In this document: positions 10,331-21,389 of the stretch, piece by piece
How positions within the stretch are numbered: position 1 is the stretch's first letter
Layout of the letters: every line of letters starts with the position of its first letter
Assembly (NCBI GenBank): GCA_003290165.1
Contig: QNQO01000590.1
Location: 62,001 to 126,000, forward strand
DNA: 64,000 nucleotides
From: Berberis thunbergii
Taxonomy: Eukaryota; Streptophyta; Magnoliopsida; Ranunculales; Berberidaceae
Direction of reading: 5' to 3'
The notes under the pieces: model-generated
Databases searched by the model: none
Told to the model about the DNA's origin: nothing
The model's input: the letters and a program-made list of their open reading frames with translations, nothing else
Position numbers and translations under genes: made by a program

Positions 10331-13116
10331 TCTATGTATTCTATACTATAAAGGGAGAAGGAGGTTTTTTGGTTTCAACGCATTTTGGGGGGTGTTGTTT
10401 GAGCTAACCACCCAGATTGCGATGAATGGTGCAGATTACAAGTTGGAGCATGGTGCCTGTTGAGTTTTATTCTTCACATCCTCTATTTAAGTAAAAAAAA
10501 ATAACTCCAAAGTTTCACGATTTTGTTGTTTGATGATATATCTCTGTGAATTCCCTTAAATTAAACCCAGCCCAATCAATTCTTTGATAATGTTCTGATA
10601 TTTATCTACCAAATTTTATATTATCTTGATGATATCTATAGAAATATGGAACTGAATCTTAGGTTTGATTCAGTTTTTTACTTATATATGAATTTTAGGT
10701 AGCAAAGGAATGGGTATCTCAATTTGAATAAAAAATGACTGCCTGAAGCATTTCAAGATGGGACACTTAAATGTTTATCTATCAACAGAGTTTGGTGTAT
10801 GCTTGTAGTAGATAAAATATTATGGCATTTGAATTTCAGGGTTGTCATAGGTAATTTACTATTATTGTAATTGGCATGTGAAGTTGAAGGCCTAAACTCC
10901 TCCAAGAACTTCAACTGTGTTTCCTATGTTAAGTAATCATGGATTGATATTTATCTAAATAGCAAGGCATTCCTGGAACTCCCATTACTTATATTTTATC
11001 GTATTAATGTTATGCTATTTCTGAAAAATGTTAATAATAGAGGATTTTCCTTTTACCTCAACTTTTCAATCTGACATACAATTGCTTGAATCGGCTTGAC
11101 ATGATGCTCAGATAATTCTAAGGTTTTAGTTTTATAGTACATTTACTTTGTCTATTATGTGTGGACTTGCTACAATTGGAATTTGAATTATTTGGATGAT
11201 GCGTTCAGTGAGCTTCTCCTTAATTAATTTGTTGCAATGTTATTTATCTTCCTTTTATAAATATTTTTAGGATAGAAAAAACAGTTTTACTCGTTTCGAA
11301 CGATTTGATGTTAGGGTTTAAATCTTACATACTTTTATGAAATTTGAATTTATTTTCCGTTTTTTTTTTTTTTATAGATGTTGCAAGATAGAGGGATGAT
11401 TATGGGATAATCATTTGTGAGCATGTGTAAAACACTTAGATGTTTTTCTCTCTCTGGTGTTACTCATTTTATAGTAATTTGGTCTGGTTATGAGGTGAAA
11501 GTTTAGCATGATAGTTTATAAGATGATCAATGTTCTCATTTGGTACGTCTATGATTAGAAAATTCACGACGCTGGAGCTTATGATTATGTGAAAAAAAAA
11601 ATTATGCCCTCAAGCCTATGCAAGGATGGATGTTACCTTGGAGGATTGTGTGTATTAGTGACATAGGTTGAATGCATTTTATTGTGAATGGGAGAGCTAA
11701 TGGCAGCTGTTCAAAATAATAAAGGCCTAATTCCTCAAGATTATAGGAAGTAAGAGTTTCTCACCCAATGCAAACATAGAAGGCGAAGGTTCTCTCCATC
11801 AGGTACATTTCTTCCTTCCGTCATTTCTGTTTTTCTTCTATGATCTGGCTCAAGATTTTATTGATATTCATCTCATTTTTCACAGCTTTTATTGAAGGAT
11901 TTTTTGGCATTTTAGATTGATCTTTCTAACTTGCTCCTACCGAAAGAAGGTTGAAAAGATTGAAAATCAGTCATTTGCAACCACTGAAGAAGGATTCAAC
12001 CAGTTGACAGGAAATTGCCAATTGTATTACTTTTTATGGATACATACATGAGAAGAAACTAACCAGTTGACAGCAAGTTGTCTATTGTATTACTTTTAAT
12101 TTGTACTGTAAATAGACAATAGCAAACTGATTTAAACTTTTTTTTTTATTTTAGTTTAATTTGTCTTTTGATTTTGTTAATGTTTTTATATGTACTTGAA
12201 TGTTAGTAGTAACAAAAAATCCTTCCATAAGTTGATGACATGCCTTCATCCTAGCCAATGTGAAACTTACTCGAAGTTCTTTATCACACTCAAAGCCATT
12301 TATGCAAAAGCTTTTTCTCCTTAATGCAGGTCAAGATACTCCTCAAAATTAAATGTTTGGGTGCAACACCATTCCTGAGGAATTAATATACCATTAGGAG
12401 TGGAAGTAGTTGTATAACAATTTTTTATATAGGTGTGCTGAAGGAAAGAAAAGAAGATAGGTAATATGTACTTCCTCTCATTCAAATGAACTATTATAAG
12501 CATTGGTTTTTCTTTCCTTTTTTTTCTTTTTTTTGTTAAAATTCAACCCAAACTCAAATAACAACTACCGTTAGAACTCATATTTTCATAAGTATTTCTT
12601 TGGTGATTTATTTTTTCCCTTGCAATTTCTAAAGCAATGTGAAGAGTGATGGGTTAGCCTACCAGGATACCAGTTTTACTTCTTTAACAAACATACATAT
12701 CATAGTTCATTTGTGTACCTTAGCTAAAATTACATCAACATGTGCACCGATTCATGTGAAACACACATATCATAGTTCATTTGTGTACCTTTGCTAAAAT
12801 TTCATCAACATGTGCACCGATTCATGTGAAACACACATATCATAGTTCATTTGTGTACCTTTGCTAAAATTTCATCAATATGTGCACCAATTCATGTGAA
12901 CGAATAGACATATATTTTGTTCGGTTTTCCATTAAACTGATGTATTTTTCTATTCAAAATTAATTCTTTATTGCGGGGTGGAATTTATGAGATAACAACA
13001 AAACCTTAATTTTATGTTTTTAGCTGAAAAAAATAAAAATGAAAGTAAAAAGTATAACAAATTCCAATAAGCAATTAAAGCGGATAAGCGTGTGCAGCGC
13101 CGCGCTTGAAAGCTAG
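10331..13116 (+). mobile_element. Candidate non-autonomous Helitron, about 2.8 kb
   Basis: The left end has a TC-start region (TCTATGTATTCTATACTA, then TAAAGGGAGAAGG) like plant Helitron 5' termini. Several nearby TCs make the exact first base uncertain by about 10 bp. The right end has a GC-rich short hairpin (AGCG-CCG-CGCT, 13096-13106) seven bases before a terminal CTAG, followed by T, the classic Helitron 3' signature. There is no target duplication, as expected. No Rep/helicase frame is visible, so it would depend on another element. It fills most of the 3.2-kb intron between NUDIX exons 1 and 2. Confidence 0.66.
12691..12900 (+). repeat. Tandem repeat, 70-bp unit, three copies
   Basis: The string CATAGTTCATTTGTGTACCT recurs at 12701, 12771 and 12841, an exact 70-bp spacing. 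Copies 2 and 3 share substitutions not found in copy 1. The array lies about 220 bp before the Helitron's 3' end. Confidence 0.93.
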
Positions 13117-14012
13117 TATACTTAAGGACCATTTGCATTGCATCACATCTCTTTACTGTGGAGAGAAAGTAACCCAAACAAATAAAATCTGATACTTTAT
13201 GGATTACCATCAGTTTTCTATTTAAAAGCTAAAAGTATTTTAATATCAACAAGTGAATTGTAATAGGACAAGAGCAGAGAGTAGTTTACAACCTGCGATT
13301 TCCAATGTGAAATGGATGCCCTAAGCGAAGTCACAAAGATCTGAGGGTCCACTGGCTCCTTCATGTCTACTATAACACCTTCATAATTATCATTTACTGC
13401 AGCGAGCAATTCAACTAGTTGTCTCGCACTGTCAGCAGCCGCAACTGATGAAGAACTGACTGGATTCGACATGTATATGATATTCAATGGACTTGCAGCT
13501 CCTCTTACCTTTAAACCTGGACATGAAATCAAACAAATTGCATATCTTAAAATTTTCAAGAATCCCACCTAGCTGCCAGGAGAACAACAAACTAAAGGTG
13601 ACTTCTAAGTTCTAAGCCATTTTAACGCTTGGCATGTGAGCTACAATTCTCACTCCCACCTCGAATGCCTTATAAAGATTTCTCATAACAATACACTTCT
13701 TATTTTTAGAACATTTTCATCTTCACAAAGCTCGTTTTCAGCCAATTCCCTCAAAACATCAAGTTTTTGCTCAATTTAGTGACAAAAGTAATCTATATGA
13801 CTATATCCAATCCAATACATTTGCACAATTTAGTACAAACACCTTCACAAATCTAGTAATAACCTACCTTAAGAGCTTCCAAATGTGTTATCTCATCTTA
13901 TTAATGAGATGAAACAAATGTCTAATTTAACCTTAAAAAAAAAAAACGCAAGGTCTCTTCAGTAGCAACACTGAAACAAATCACATTGGATAGACTCAGA
14001 AAAAAATGATAC

Positions 14013-14125
14013 CTCCCGAATTGCTGAAATCGAAAAGAGGCTTCTGTCCAAGTGTGACGGACGAGTTTTTCGATTTCGAGAGAGAGCTCTGACCATTTCT
14101 TCTTCTTCTTCACATGAACAAACCG
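14013..14125 (-). other. Probable 5' leader exon of the NUDIX gene
   Basis: On the reverse strand a purine-rich leader (ending GCAATTCGGGAG) is followed by a GTATCA donor at 14012. An acceptor (ATGTCCAG|GTTTAAAG) lies about 50 bases upstream of the ATG at 13472. An internal ATG in this exon reads MVRALSRNRK..., but in the spliced frame it hits a stop at once, so it looks like a leader or upstream ORF rather than a transit peptide. Confidence 0.4.
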
Positions 14126-14410
14126 TCCGCGCAATTTGAAGTGAGTTTGTTTCATCGTATGCGACATATAATCGAACACTTGTATGGAATTAATTGTGTA
14201 CTGTGGACCACCCACCACACACACCTTGTGTTGTTCTTGCTTGGCTTTGGAACAAGTGATGTCAAATGTCCAAGGAAGGGAGATTGTGCATTTTTACACT
14301 ACTAAATGTCTAGTTTTGGATTTTGGAGTCACTGTAAAGAAAATACCCCCTAACTGTTTTGACACTTCTATTTCCTCACTTTAACACCACCACCCTCACA
14401 TTTCTATCTA

Positions 14411-14570
14411 GGGAAATTTTAGGGGTTGAGGGAGGGAACGAGGGAGGGAGCGAGGGCATTTGCCTCGAGATGAGCATCATCATACATCTCAAATTTGTTG
14501 TGCTCGTCTCAAGGCAGATGGGTGGTTATCACCCATCCCTCGCTCCCTCCCTCGACCCCTAGCAAAGCTC
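14411..14570. mobile_element. Mutator-like foldback MITE, copy FB1 (160 bp)
   Basis: A perfect 9-bp target duplication TTCTATCTA flanks it (14402-14410 and 14571-14579). The arms pair GTTGAGGGAGGGAACGAGGG with the inverse of CCCTCGCTCCCTCCCTCGAC. The loop holds a second inverted pair around CTCGAGATGAGCA. The right terminus (GAGCTTTGCTAG read inward) is shared with copy FB2. No coding capacity. Confidence 0.88.
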
Positions 14571-14799
14571 TTCTATCTAACACAAGTTACACAATCACCT
14601 CCATGTTTTTTACACTACCAATATAAACCCAAAACTCTCAATCATCTATTATTTTTTTCTCTCTTCTTCACATTGGATATTTTTCTTTGTAACCAAATGG
14701 GTTTCACGTGGGGTACTTTTGATTGGTTTGTTGTGCGGTTCTTTTGATTGGTTTACTGTAGAATTATTTTGATTTATTTGACTCAATGAATGTCATATT

Positions 14800-15081
14800 T
14801 GGATTTAATCACAAAACTTAAGTTCATATCAAAAAATAAAAATATAATTATTCTAGTGGCTTGGGTAACATATGTTATTAAACACTTTGAACATCGAAAA
14901 CTTTTCAAATTAAAGACTCCAATGCTCGCTCACGCTGCTACCCATGCTTTGGCGAACCATCTGAGATTAGAGTATTCGCATATGCATATCATGTTCGTGG
15001 AGTGTCAAAATTTGACAATCCACTAGCACCAATGATCGAATTTACATCCCTAAAAGAGCTTACCACGGACGGTTGGGTGTC

Positions 15082-15117
<36 letters not shown>

Positions 15118-16220
15118 TTTATTTTTTATATGTCAATAATATTCTCAACTATGTACGACAAAAACCTTTTGTCCATTTTAAATTGGATAACAATTGATAC
15201 TGTGAGTTATTAGTGAAATTGTTTCAAAATATAATATTCAGAAAATATTTTAATAATTTATAAAAGTTAAACATAATACTTTATCAATTACATCTAATTT
15301 AATGTCAAGATACCTATGCAAAATTTAAAAACATGAAAACTTAACAATCATGAACAAAATTTATTAAAACTCAAATGACTGAAGTTGGTCATGATGGGTA
15401 CTTTCTACAAAGTTGAATTTGTGGATAAATATCCAAACATATTCTTTTATTTTTTTTCAAATTGCATGAATGATCTCAGTCGTGTTTGATAAAATCTACA
15501 TTACTAAATTTGGTATCGGCAGATCCTTTGAGAATTCCATTAATTAATCATCATTTGCTACATTCAGACATATACTGAATAAAAAACAATTAAAAATAAA
15601 ATAAGAACACAATCAGGCTTTAAAAAAAACTCGCCTAAACTACCCAGACCCGCCTAGACCGCCCAGACCCCACCCAAACATTAATCTGAACGTTTCTCTA
15701 ACGCATTTTAGAACACAGGGAAATAGTAACTCTTTTATAACCCCAACTTTTAAGACCCCTTATAGCTAAGGAAAGAGATTTGAGGTGTCGCATTATAGTC
15801 GTACTAATGAATTTGTACAAATTAAAGCATTATCTAGATAATTGATTTTTACCATAACGAAAATCATATTTCCCCGACAAATCATTTTATTATCTGAACT
15901 CTATTTATTGTAACCTTTGAATTAGTTAATAAAACTCAAGTTAACATTTAAAAATAGAAATTTTAAAAAAATTTAAGTCCGTTGCATCACATTACAAAGT
16001 CACTCCGAATACTTTTTTATTTTTTTAAAAGCCTCCAAATACTTAGATATAAATGTTTCAAACTAAGGACTCGTACCCTTTTGCTTTTGCTCCCGCTCTC
16101 GCTCCATGCTTTGGTGACTATGTTTTGGATTAATATAATCTTTAAATTTAATCATAAAAACCAATGATTCACAATTTCTCAATGTTCAATCTAAAACTAA
16201 AAAAACACTAAAATTAAGCT
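14800..16220. other. Intergenic, AT-rich, no gene seen
   Basis: No coding structure. A (TA)n microsatellite occupies about 15087-15113. A short C-rich stretch (CCGCCTAGACCGCCCAGACC, about 15650-15670) is unexplained. Confidence 0.4.
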
Positions 16221-16229
16221 GAGCTATAT

Positions 16230-16408
16230 GAAAAATTCTAGATGTTGAGGAAACGAGCGAGGGAAATGAGGTGGAGGGGGTGGAAACCGTTCACTCCCCT
16301 CGAGATGTGTGTGTTGACTTTTCGCGTGCGTATCTCGAAGGGGGTGAACGGTTTCCACCCCCTCCACCTCATTTCCCTCGCTCGTTTCCTCGACAGCTAG
16401 CAAAGCTC
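16230..16408. mobile_element. Mutator-like foldback MITE, copy FB2 (179 bp)
   Basis: A perfect 9-bp target duplication GAGCTATAT lies at 16221-16229 and 16409-16417. The arms of about 70 bases are nearly perfect (GAGGAAACGAGCGAGGGAAA... against its inverse). The central loop carries a further inverted motif with CTCGAGATGTGTGT, TTGACTTTTCGCGTGC and TATCTCGAAG. An RNA read through it would fold into one long hairpin. Confidence 0.92.
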
Positions 16409-16950
16409 GAGCTATATACTTGGAAAACCATAATTCTAAAGATCCAGGCCGCACGCCAGATCCAATACTATTCATCATTTCAGATATGAGTATTTCGAGA
16501 ATGATGGATGGTGGCTTTCAGAATGACTCGGCCTCAAAATCATCGCACCCTTAAAAGTCAAAACCAAATTAAAGAAACATGTTATTGGTCACTTTCCAAA
16601 GATGATAGATAGAAATTGTGGTTCACAAGCGTTTCAAAGAAGTCAAACTCATGGAAGGCCAAAGAAGCATAAGGACTGAATTGAAAATAAACACAATTTA
16701 CAGGGAGGTATTTGAAATTTCAAACTCTAATCTGACCCAAATTTACTCTCACTGCTTCACAATTTCACCCACAAAATATTCTTCACCTTATCCTTTTACT
16801 TTAACAGCCTCTTTTTTTTTTTTTTTTTTTTTTTTTAGGAATAATAGGCTTTTTATTACTTGAAAAAATCTTTTACATCAGTCGGGAATACATGATTTAC
16901 CCAATAAAAAGAACCAGAGGACTTACATCAATAGTGACCAAACCCCTAGA

Positions 16951-18972
16951 TCACTGTCTATACTTGCTGTTACTTTTCTTCATTCTAGATGATCGACGAG
17001 GATATACCTTGATGTCTCTGAAGTCCGTCGCATGAAATCTTTTCGATATTCGAATTTGGTCAGTCTTTAAACCTGACACTACTCTTGACCTAATGGTGTA
17101 TTCATCCAAATCTTCTTCTTCTGAACTGATTGTATCCGAAATGTCGGTATCGGTCTCCATTTCGGTTTCGCTGTTAGCGTTACGAACCAAATAGTTAATA
17201 TGTTTTATATTCGGTGCTTCAAGTACTATTGCATCCACTAAAGCTTCATCATCTTGTACAATACTCGCAGCTGCTGGAAACCCTACCTTCCGGTCATGCA
17301 CCTTGTCACCACTCTGAACGCAATTCTGAGCACCAACGTGAGCTCCACTGCCAGAGCCATATACAAACCCACTGTCAACATGATCATCCTCAGCTATTGC
17401 GTCCTCCTTTGTTGGTCCAGAGTTACTGCCTGAAATCATTGCATTTATATGTAGAGAAGCATTCCCACTACTCGTCTTTTTCCCTGGGCTAGAGATCCCG
17501 ACATCCCGGCCTACAGCTTTGGTCGAAACCCCCTGCGCCCTCCCTGATTCCAACTGGTGAACATACTCATACGCTCTCTGCTGCGGTCTTGAGCTGCTAC
17601 CTGAAGCATTATCACATTCTTGCATGAAAGCTTGATCATCATTCGCATTTTTCTTAGGGATCAACTTCTTTGGATCATCATCTATAGCATTTGATGTTCT
17701 GTTCACCAAACCAACGATTGGTGACGCGACTTGCTCTGACGAAGCAAACTCTGTTATTGGCAGAACACGCTCTGGCGGATACGAAGCAAGCCCTGAAATT
17801 GTCTCTCCTTGATTTTGAATTGCTTTTGCAATCTCAACCGCTGTGTACCCCGCCTCAAGAAGTCCTTCCTCCGTTGTTTCTGGTTCTACCATGTCACTGA
17901 CTGGATCCTTCGTCTGACAAGGCAATTGATGATTCATTAGATTACTCTCGTCTTCAACTATGGTCTCCATGAGTGACTCGAATTTTTTTGACAACATGAC
18001 ATTCCCCGAATCTTTGACCATCGGCCTCTCAACACCAACGTCCTCCTGAATTTCCTCACCCTGATCATTCTTTACACCACTAGTTCCAGCTTCTGTCGTT
18101 GAAATTTTATTTTTTTTAACCACTGGAACAAATTGTTGCTTGAGGACTTTGGCTTCCACCTTTTGTTTCTCAGTCTTATCTTCTTTCACCAAGTTTGGTG
18201 TTCTCACATTGCCCTTATGACCTAACTTTTTTCTGCAATAATCTTGCTGATGTCCTAACAATGAGCAATAATCACAATATTTGAAACCCGGATATTCAAT
18301 CATTTGCCAAAAGCCTCTATTGTTAGATCTATCTATCCAAATTCTACTCGGTAACTTTTCCGCCAAAGTCATCTCCACACAAACACGGGCATAACTCGGG
18401 CGTGAAAGACATCGAGTATGATCATCCATGCGCAAAAAGACACCAAAAGAGTTCACAATTGCTTTCAAAAGAGGGGGATGAAATAAATGCAAAGGCAAGT
18501 TAGGCAACTCTACCCATAGTGGAACCGATATCGGGTCTGCTTTCAGACTGAAACCATCATGCCAGCGAAAAGCTTTGAATCGAACTCCCCGAATCAAGAA
18601 CGAGTCCCTTGCCAAGACTTTCTTTGCTTCTGCCTCAGATTGAAGCCGAACAAGAACATGACGTTGATCTAGCAAACCTAGTGAGAAATCGCCTAGAATC
18701 CCCCAAGTTCGATGTATCGAATCTCGAATATCTTCCAATGTTGGTCTGTAGCTAGAGAACTTTAAGACTATCACATATTTTTCCATGAAAGCTTCCCCAC
18801 TTTTTTCATCAGATGCCGTAAGCCCAATGGCTACCTCTCCTTCTTTCCGAAATCTAGTTCCCTCGACATTTGTTTCTTTAACCTCATCAACCAGTATTTT
18901 GCCAAGAATTTGGGCGAAAGAGGGCTTAGAATCCTCTTTCACAGGTTCCTTACTCCCTATTGGAACCGTCAT
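16951..18972 (-). CDS. DUF4283 and zinc-knuckle protein (LINE ORF1-like), 673 aa
   Basis: A single frame starts at the ATG at 18972 (MTVPIGSKEPVKEDS...). Residues about 65-220 show the DUF4283 fold pattern (EKYVIVLKFSSYRPTLEDIRDS..., WVELPNLPLHLF..., ARVCVEM). A CCHC zinc knuckle follows: C233-x2-C236-x4-H241-x4-C246. The rest is a low-complexity acidic and Ser/Thr-rich region (VEDESN, ETTEEGLLEAGYTAVEIAKA) ending in a basic tail (RRSSRMKKSNSKYRQ). Such proteins are typical of ORF1 of plant LINEs and of domesticated relatives, and they bind nucleic acid. The frame is intact despite its length, which suggests a recent insertion or selection. Residues about 255-390 match the right-edge copy at 63.5-64 kb. 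Confidence 0.9.
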   Translation of the reverse strand: MTVPIGSKEPVKEDSKPSFAQILGKILVDEVKETNVEGTRFRKEGEVAIGLTASDEKSGEAFMEKYVIVLKFSSYRPTLEDIRDSIHRTWGILGDFSLGLLDQRHVLVRLQSEAEAKKVLARDSFLIRGVRFKAFRWHDGFSLKADPISVPLWVELPNLPLHLFHPPLLKAIVNSFGVFLRMDDHTRCLSRPSYARVCVEMTLAEKLPSRIWIDRSNNRGFWQMIEYPGFKYCDYCSLLGHQQDYCRKKLGHKGNVRTPNLVKEDKTEKQKVEAKVLKQQFVPVVKKNKISTTEAGTSGVKNDQGEEIQEDVGVERPMVKDSGNVMLSKKFESLMETIVEDESNLMNHQLPCQTKDPVSDMVEPETTEEGLLEAGYTAVEIAKAIQNQGETISGLASYPPERVLPITEFASSEQVASPIVGLVNRTSNAIDDDPKKLIPKKNANDDQAFMQECDNASGSSSRPQQRAYEYVHQLESGRAQGVSTKAVGRDVGISSPGKKTSSGNASLHINAMISGSNSGPTKEDAIAEDDHVDSGFVYGSGSGAHVGAQNCVQSGDKVHDRKVGFPAAASIVQDDEALVDAIVLEAPNIKHINYLVRNANSETEMETDTDISDTISSEEEDLDEYTIRSRVVSGLKTDQIRISKRFHATDFRDIKVYPRRSSRMKKSNSKYRQ

Positions 18973-19379
18973 ACCACGGTGTTGACGGCTAGAGGAACCG
19001 TCATACCACGGTGTATCCTGCCCTAGCCAGACCTACAACACCACACAAGCAAACCCGACAGCGGAGCAGTGGCAGCCAGGCAGAGGCGGCGGGGACAGGA
19101 GGAGATCCCCTCTCGCAGCCAGGCAGAGCGTCGGCCGGTCAAGCTTGCAGCGCGGAGTGGCGTCGCGCAGCTGGTCTCAGCCGGATCTGCAGGCCCCTCT
19201 CTCGCTGAACCAGACAGATGCGGCGGAAGCCTGTCCCAGATCGGCGTCGGCTTTCTTCCTCAGTGCGTCCCCTTTCTTCCTCGACGCCTGTGTTGCGGCG
19301 GCTTTCTTCCTCAGAGCGTCGATTTCTCAGGGCGGCGACGGCTTTCTCAGAGCGGCGGCTTTCAGGTCTCAGAGCGGCG

Positions 19380-19520
19380 GCGGCTTTCGCCCCTCTTCTC
19401 TGTGTTGTCGCCCTATTTCGCGCGGCGGCGGCTTTCGCCCCTCTGTGTTGTCGCCCTCTCTCGCGGCGGCGGCGGTCGCCCCTCTGTGTTGTCGCCCTCT
19501 TTCGCCCCTCTGTGTTGAAA
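19380..19520 (-). repeat. GC-rich short repeats in the element's 5' leader
   Basis: The unit GGCGACAACACAGAGGGGCGA (read on the reverse strand, here given as GGCGACAACACAG plus AGGGGCGA) occurs about four times with GCCGCCGCCGCG spacers. The stretch is much richer in GC and CpG than its surroundings. Frames open here on the forward strand are by-products of the composition. Confidence 0.75.
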
Positions 19521-19701
19521 TATGCTTAAACTCTCATTCAGCAGTGGTTTACTAACTATGAATAATAAGACTGGCAAAGGAATTGAAGATCCAACAACGA
19601 AACAGAAAACTGTATGAATGTCATTCTTTGCTGAAGGAATCACTTTAACAGCCTCATTCTCTTACTCAACACTCACTCGCCGTCGGTCGGTCGGTCGGGA
19701 A

Positions 19702-21389
19702 ATGACACTTACAGACCTCGCCGACGAAATCTCCCCCTTCCCCGGCACCGGAACACTACTCTACGACGACGACAACAACCGCCGCTCCTCACCAGAGCAG
19801 CTAGTCGTAGGCAGCAGTAGTATTCACTCTTCCTCCGCCGCCTCCGGCTTGCCACCTCTCCAGAAGCTTCGCCCCATTCGCTCCTCCACCGCTCACGGCG
19901 GTGAAGTATCGGTTGCATCGCCTCCTGACGAAGAACAGGTCTTTTCAGAACTTTGTGGGTATCTAAACAACACCGGAACGAGGTTCAGGTGGTTGGAGGA
20001 TGAGGCTCTGGCGTTGTTGAAAGTTCGTATCGAGATGAATCCTCAGTTTAAAGATGACTCAAACCCTAAGGGAAAATTACTCCTATGGGAAACTGTGTCC
20101 AAGTAAGTAATAATGAAAATTTACTTTAGTAGTTTGTGTTATTACATAAATTTAAACTTTGGTTATTATATTATATGTGTTGAATGATTTTTTACTTTTG
20201 AGTTTTAGTAGTTATGTATGTTTGATGAAATTTAATCAGGAAGCTTGAACAAATGGGGTATAAGAGAGATGGTAAGAAGTGTAGGGAGAAATTTGAGAAT
20301 GTTTACAAGTATTATAGGAGAATTAAAGAAAGAATGAAGAAAGGGGGGATGGTGAAGGATCCGAGAATATATAAGTTTTTTTCGAAGTTGGAGGCATTGG
20401 ATGATGATAAGAGTGGAAATTTTGGGATTGGATCGCAAGTTAGTTCTGATAATTTGTTGCCGGTATTGGTTTCGTCGAGGTATGAGCAATTTGAAGATGA
20501 GTTTGAGGATGATGAGGTGGAGGAGGAGGAGGAGGAGGAAGTTGTGGGGCATGGGAAAAGGAAGAGGAAGTCGGAGAAGGAACTTAGGTGTTTTATGGAG
20601 AGTTTGGTGGATAAGTTGATGATGAAGCAAGAGGAGATGCATAGGCAGTTGATAGAGATGATTGATATGAAAGAGAAGGAGAGGATGGATAGGGAGGAAG
20701 CGTGGAAGAAACAGGCGATGGAGAGGAAGAAGAGGGAGAGGGAGATGAGGGATCAAGAGACTTCTCGGAGTATAAGTTTGATTTCGTTTATTGGAAAGTT
20801 TTTGGGTCAGGATATTCAGATTCCGGAGTTGCCAAAACCAATGTATGTGGATGTGGAAGAAGATCCGGGAGTGAGCCATGAACTAGTGAAATATGAGCCG
20901 GTGATACAGGAACAAGTGAAATGTGAAGAAGAGGAACAGAAGTTTGATTTGAGCAGTAAGAGATGGCCGAGAGCTGAAGTGCAAGCCCTTATTACACTCC
21001 GGACTGCAATGGATCTTAAATTTAGGAATGGTGTCTTGAAAAATCCAATATGGGATGAAATATCAGCTGCAATGTCTAAAATGGGGTATAGTCGAAACGC
21101 GAAAAAGTGTAAAGAGAAGTGGGAGAATATCAACAAATACTTCAAGAAAACACTGGCAAGTGGGAAGAAGCGACGTGAGAATGCAAAGACATGTCCATAT
21201 TTCCGTGAGTTAAGTGTATTGTACCAAAGTGGAATCCTGGGTTCAGGAGCTGGTGCTGCGGAATCTAACAATGAAAGTGAGGCCCGGAACACAGAGCAGA
21301 TATTGGAGTCAGCTGCAGTTTGTAATCTCATAACTATGTCACAGACCGCAGAGGCAGAGAGAGTTTATTCGGGTACCCCCTATGACTAA
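19702..21389 (+). CDS. GT-2-type trihelix transcription factor, 516 aa
   Basis: Two exons: 19702-20102 and 20240-21389. The donor is AA|GTAAGT and the acceptor AATCAG|G, rejoining ...LLLWETVSK-KLEQMGYKRDGKKC. The N-terminal trihelix domain spans residues 96-180 (FRWLEDEALALLKVRIEMNPQF..., REKFENVYKYYRRIKE). The acidic Glu-run EVEEEEEEEVV is near 226, a predicted coiled coil (EEMHRQLIEMIDMKEKERMDREEAWKKQ) is near 265-310, and a second trihelix lies at residues 375-455 (RWPRAEVQALITLR..., KCKEKWENINKYFKKT, CPYFRELSVLY). Paired trihelices around a coiled coil define the GT-2 clade (GT2, GTL1, DF1, PTL, EDA31-like). They bind GT elements in promoters in the nucleus. A retroelement lies 47 bp upstream of the ATG and may displace the native promoter. 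Confidence 0.94.

Larger units (their letters stand above)
5607..13472 (-). pseudogene. NUDIX hydrolase (NUDT2/6/7/10-like) lacking the catalytic Nudix-box exon
   Basis: Six exons are readable with good splice sites: 13472-13293 (MSNPVSSSSV...ISHWKSQ), 10102-10037 (GKRGVWIKLPMELVNLVEAAVK), 9911-9774 (EGFWYHHAEPDYLMLVYWIP...), 8353-8276 (VLVVQEKNGK...FPTGVVDE), 8087-7979 (QSHKAFFGKSDLFFLCML...) and 5825-5607 (WMPIEEYAAQPF... to stop). These follow the plant ADP-ribose/NADH pyrophosphatase family end to end. The exon that should follow GVVDE and carry the REVKEETG Nudix helix is absent from the 188 bases between 8276 and 8087. Joining the flanking exons directly shifts the frame, because exon 4 ends in phase 0 and exon 5 needs two preceding bases. 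Reading through exon 4 meets a stop. The copy is therefore probably a recent non-functional paralogue or an assembly gap. The other exons are not obviously damaged. Confidence 0.82.
16812..19641 (-). mobile_element. Retrotransposed DUF4283 element with poly(A) tail and 14-bp target duplication
   Basis: ACTTTAACAGCCTC occurs at 16798-16811 and again at 19642-19655, bracketing 2,830 bp. Directly inside the left copy is a run of 25 T (16812-16836), the poly(A) tail of a reverse-strand transcript. The body has a GC-rich 5' leader with short internal repeats (19.02-19.55 kb), one 673-codon frame and a short 3' UTR. There is no intron and no reverse transcriptase or endonuclease frame. This is the structure of a full-length, target-primed insertion: a non-autonomous LINE-class element carrying only an ORF1-like gene, or a retrocopy of such a gene. 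Its right end lies 47 bp upstream of the trihelix start codon. Confidence 0.92.

Noticed and set aside
19011..19555. Several Arg/Ser/Pro-rich forward frames in GC-rich DNA
   Set aside because: They lie in the 5' leader of the reverse-strand retroelement, overlap in all frames and consist of short repeats.
20232..20879. Reverse-strand 215-codon open frame rich in Leu, His and Pro
   Set aside because: It is the antisense of the purine-rich coiled-coil region of the trihelix gene; the composition explains the openness.
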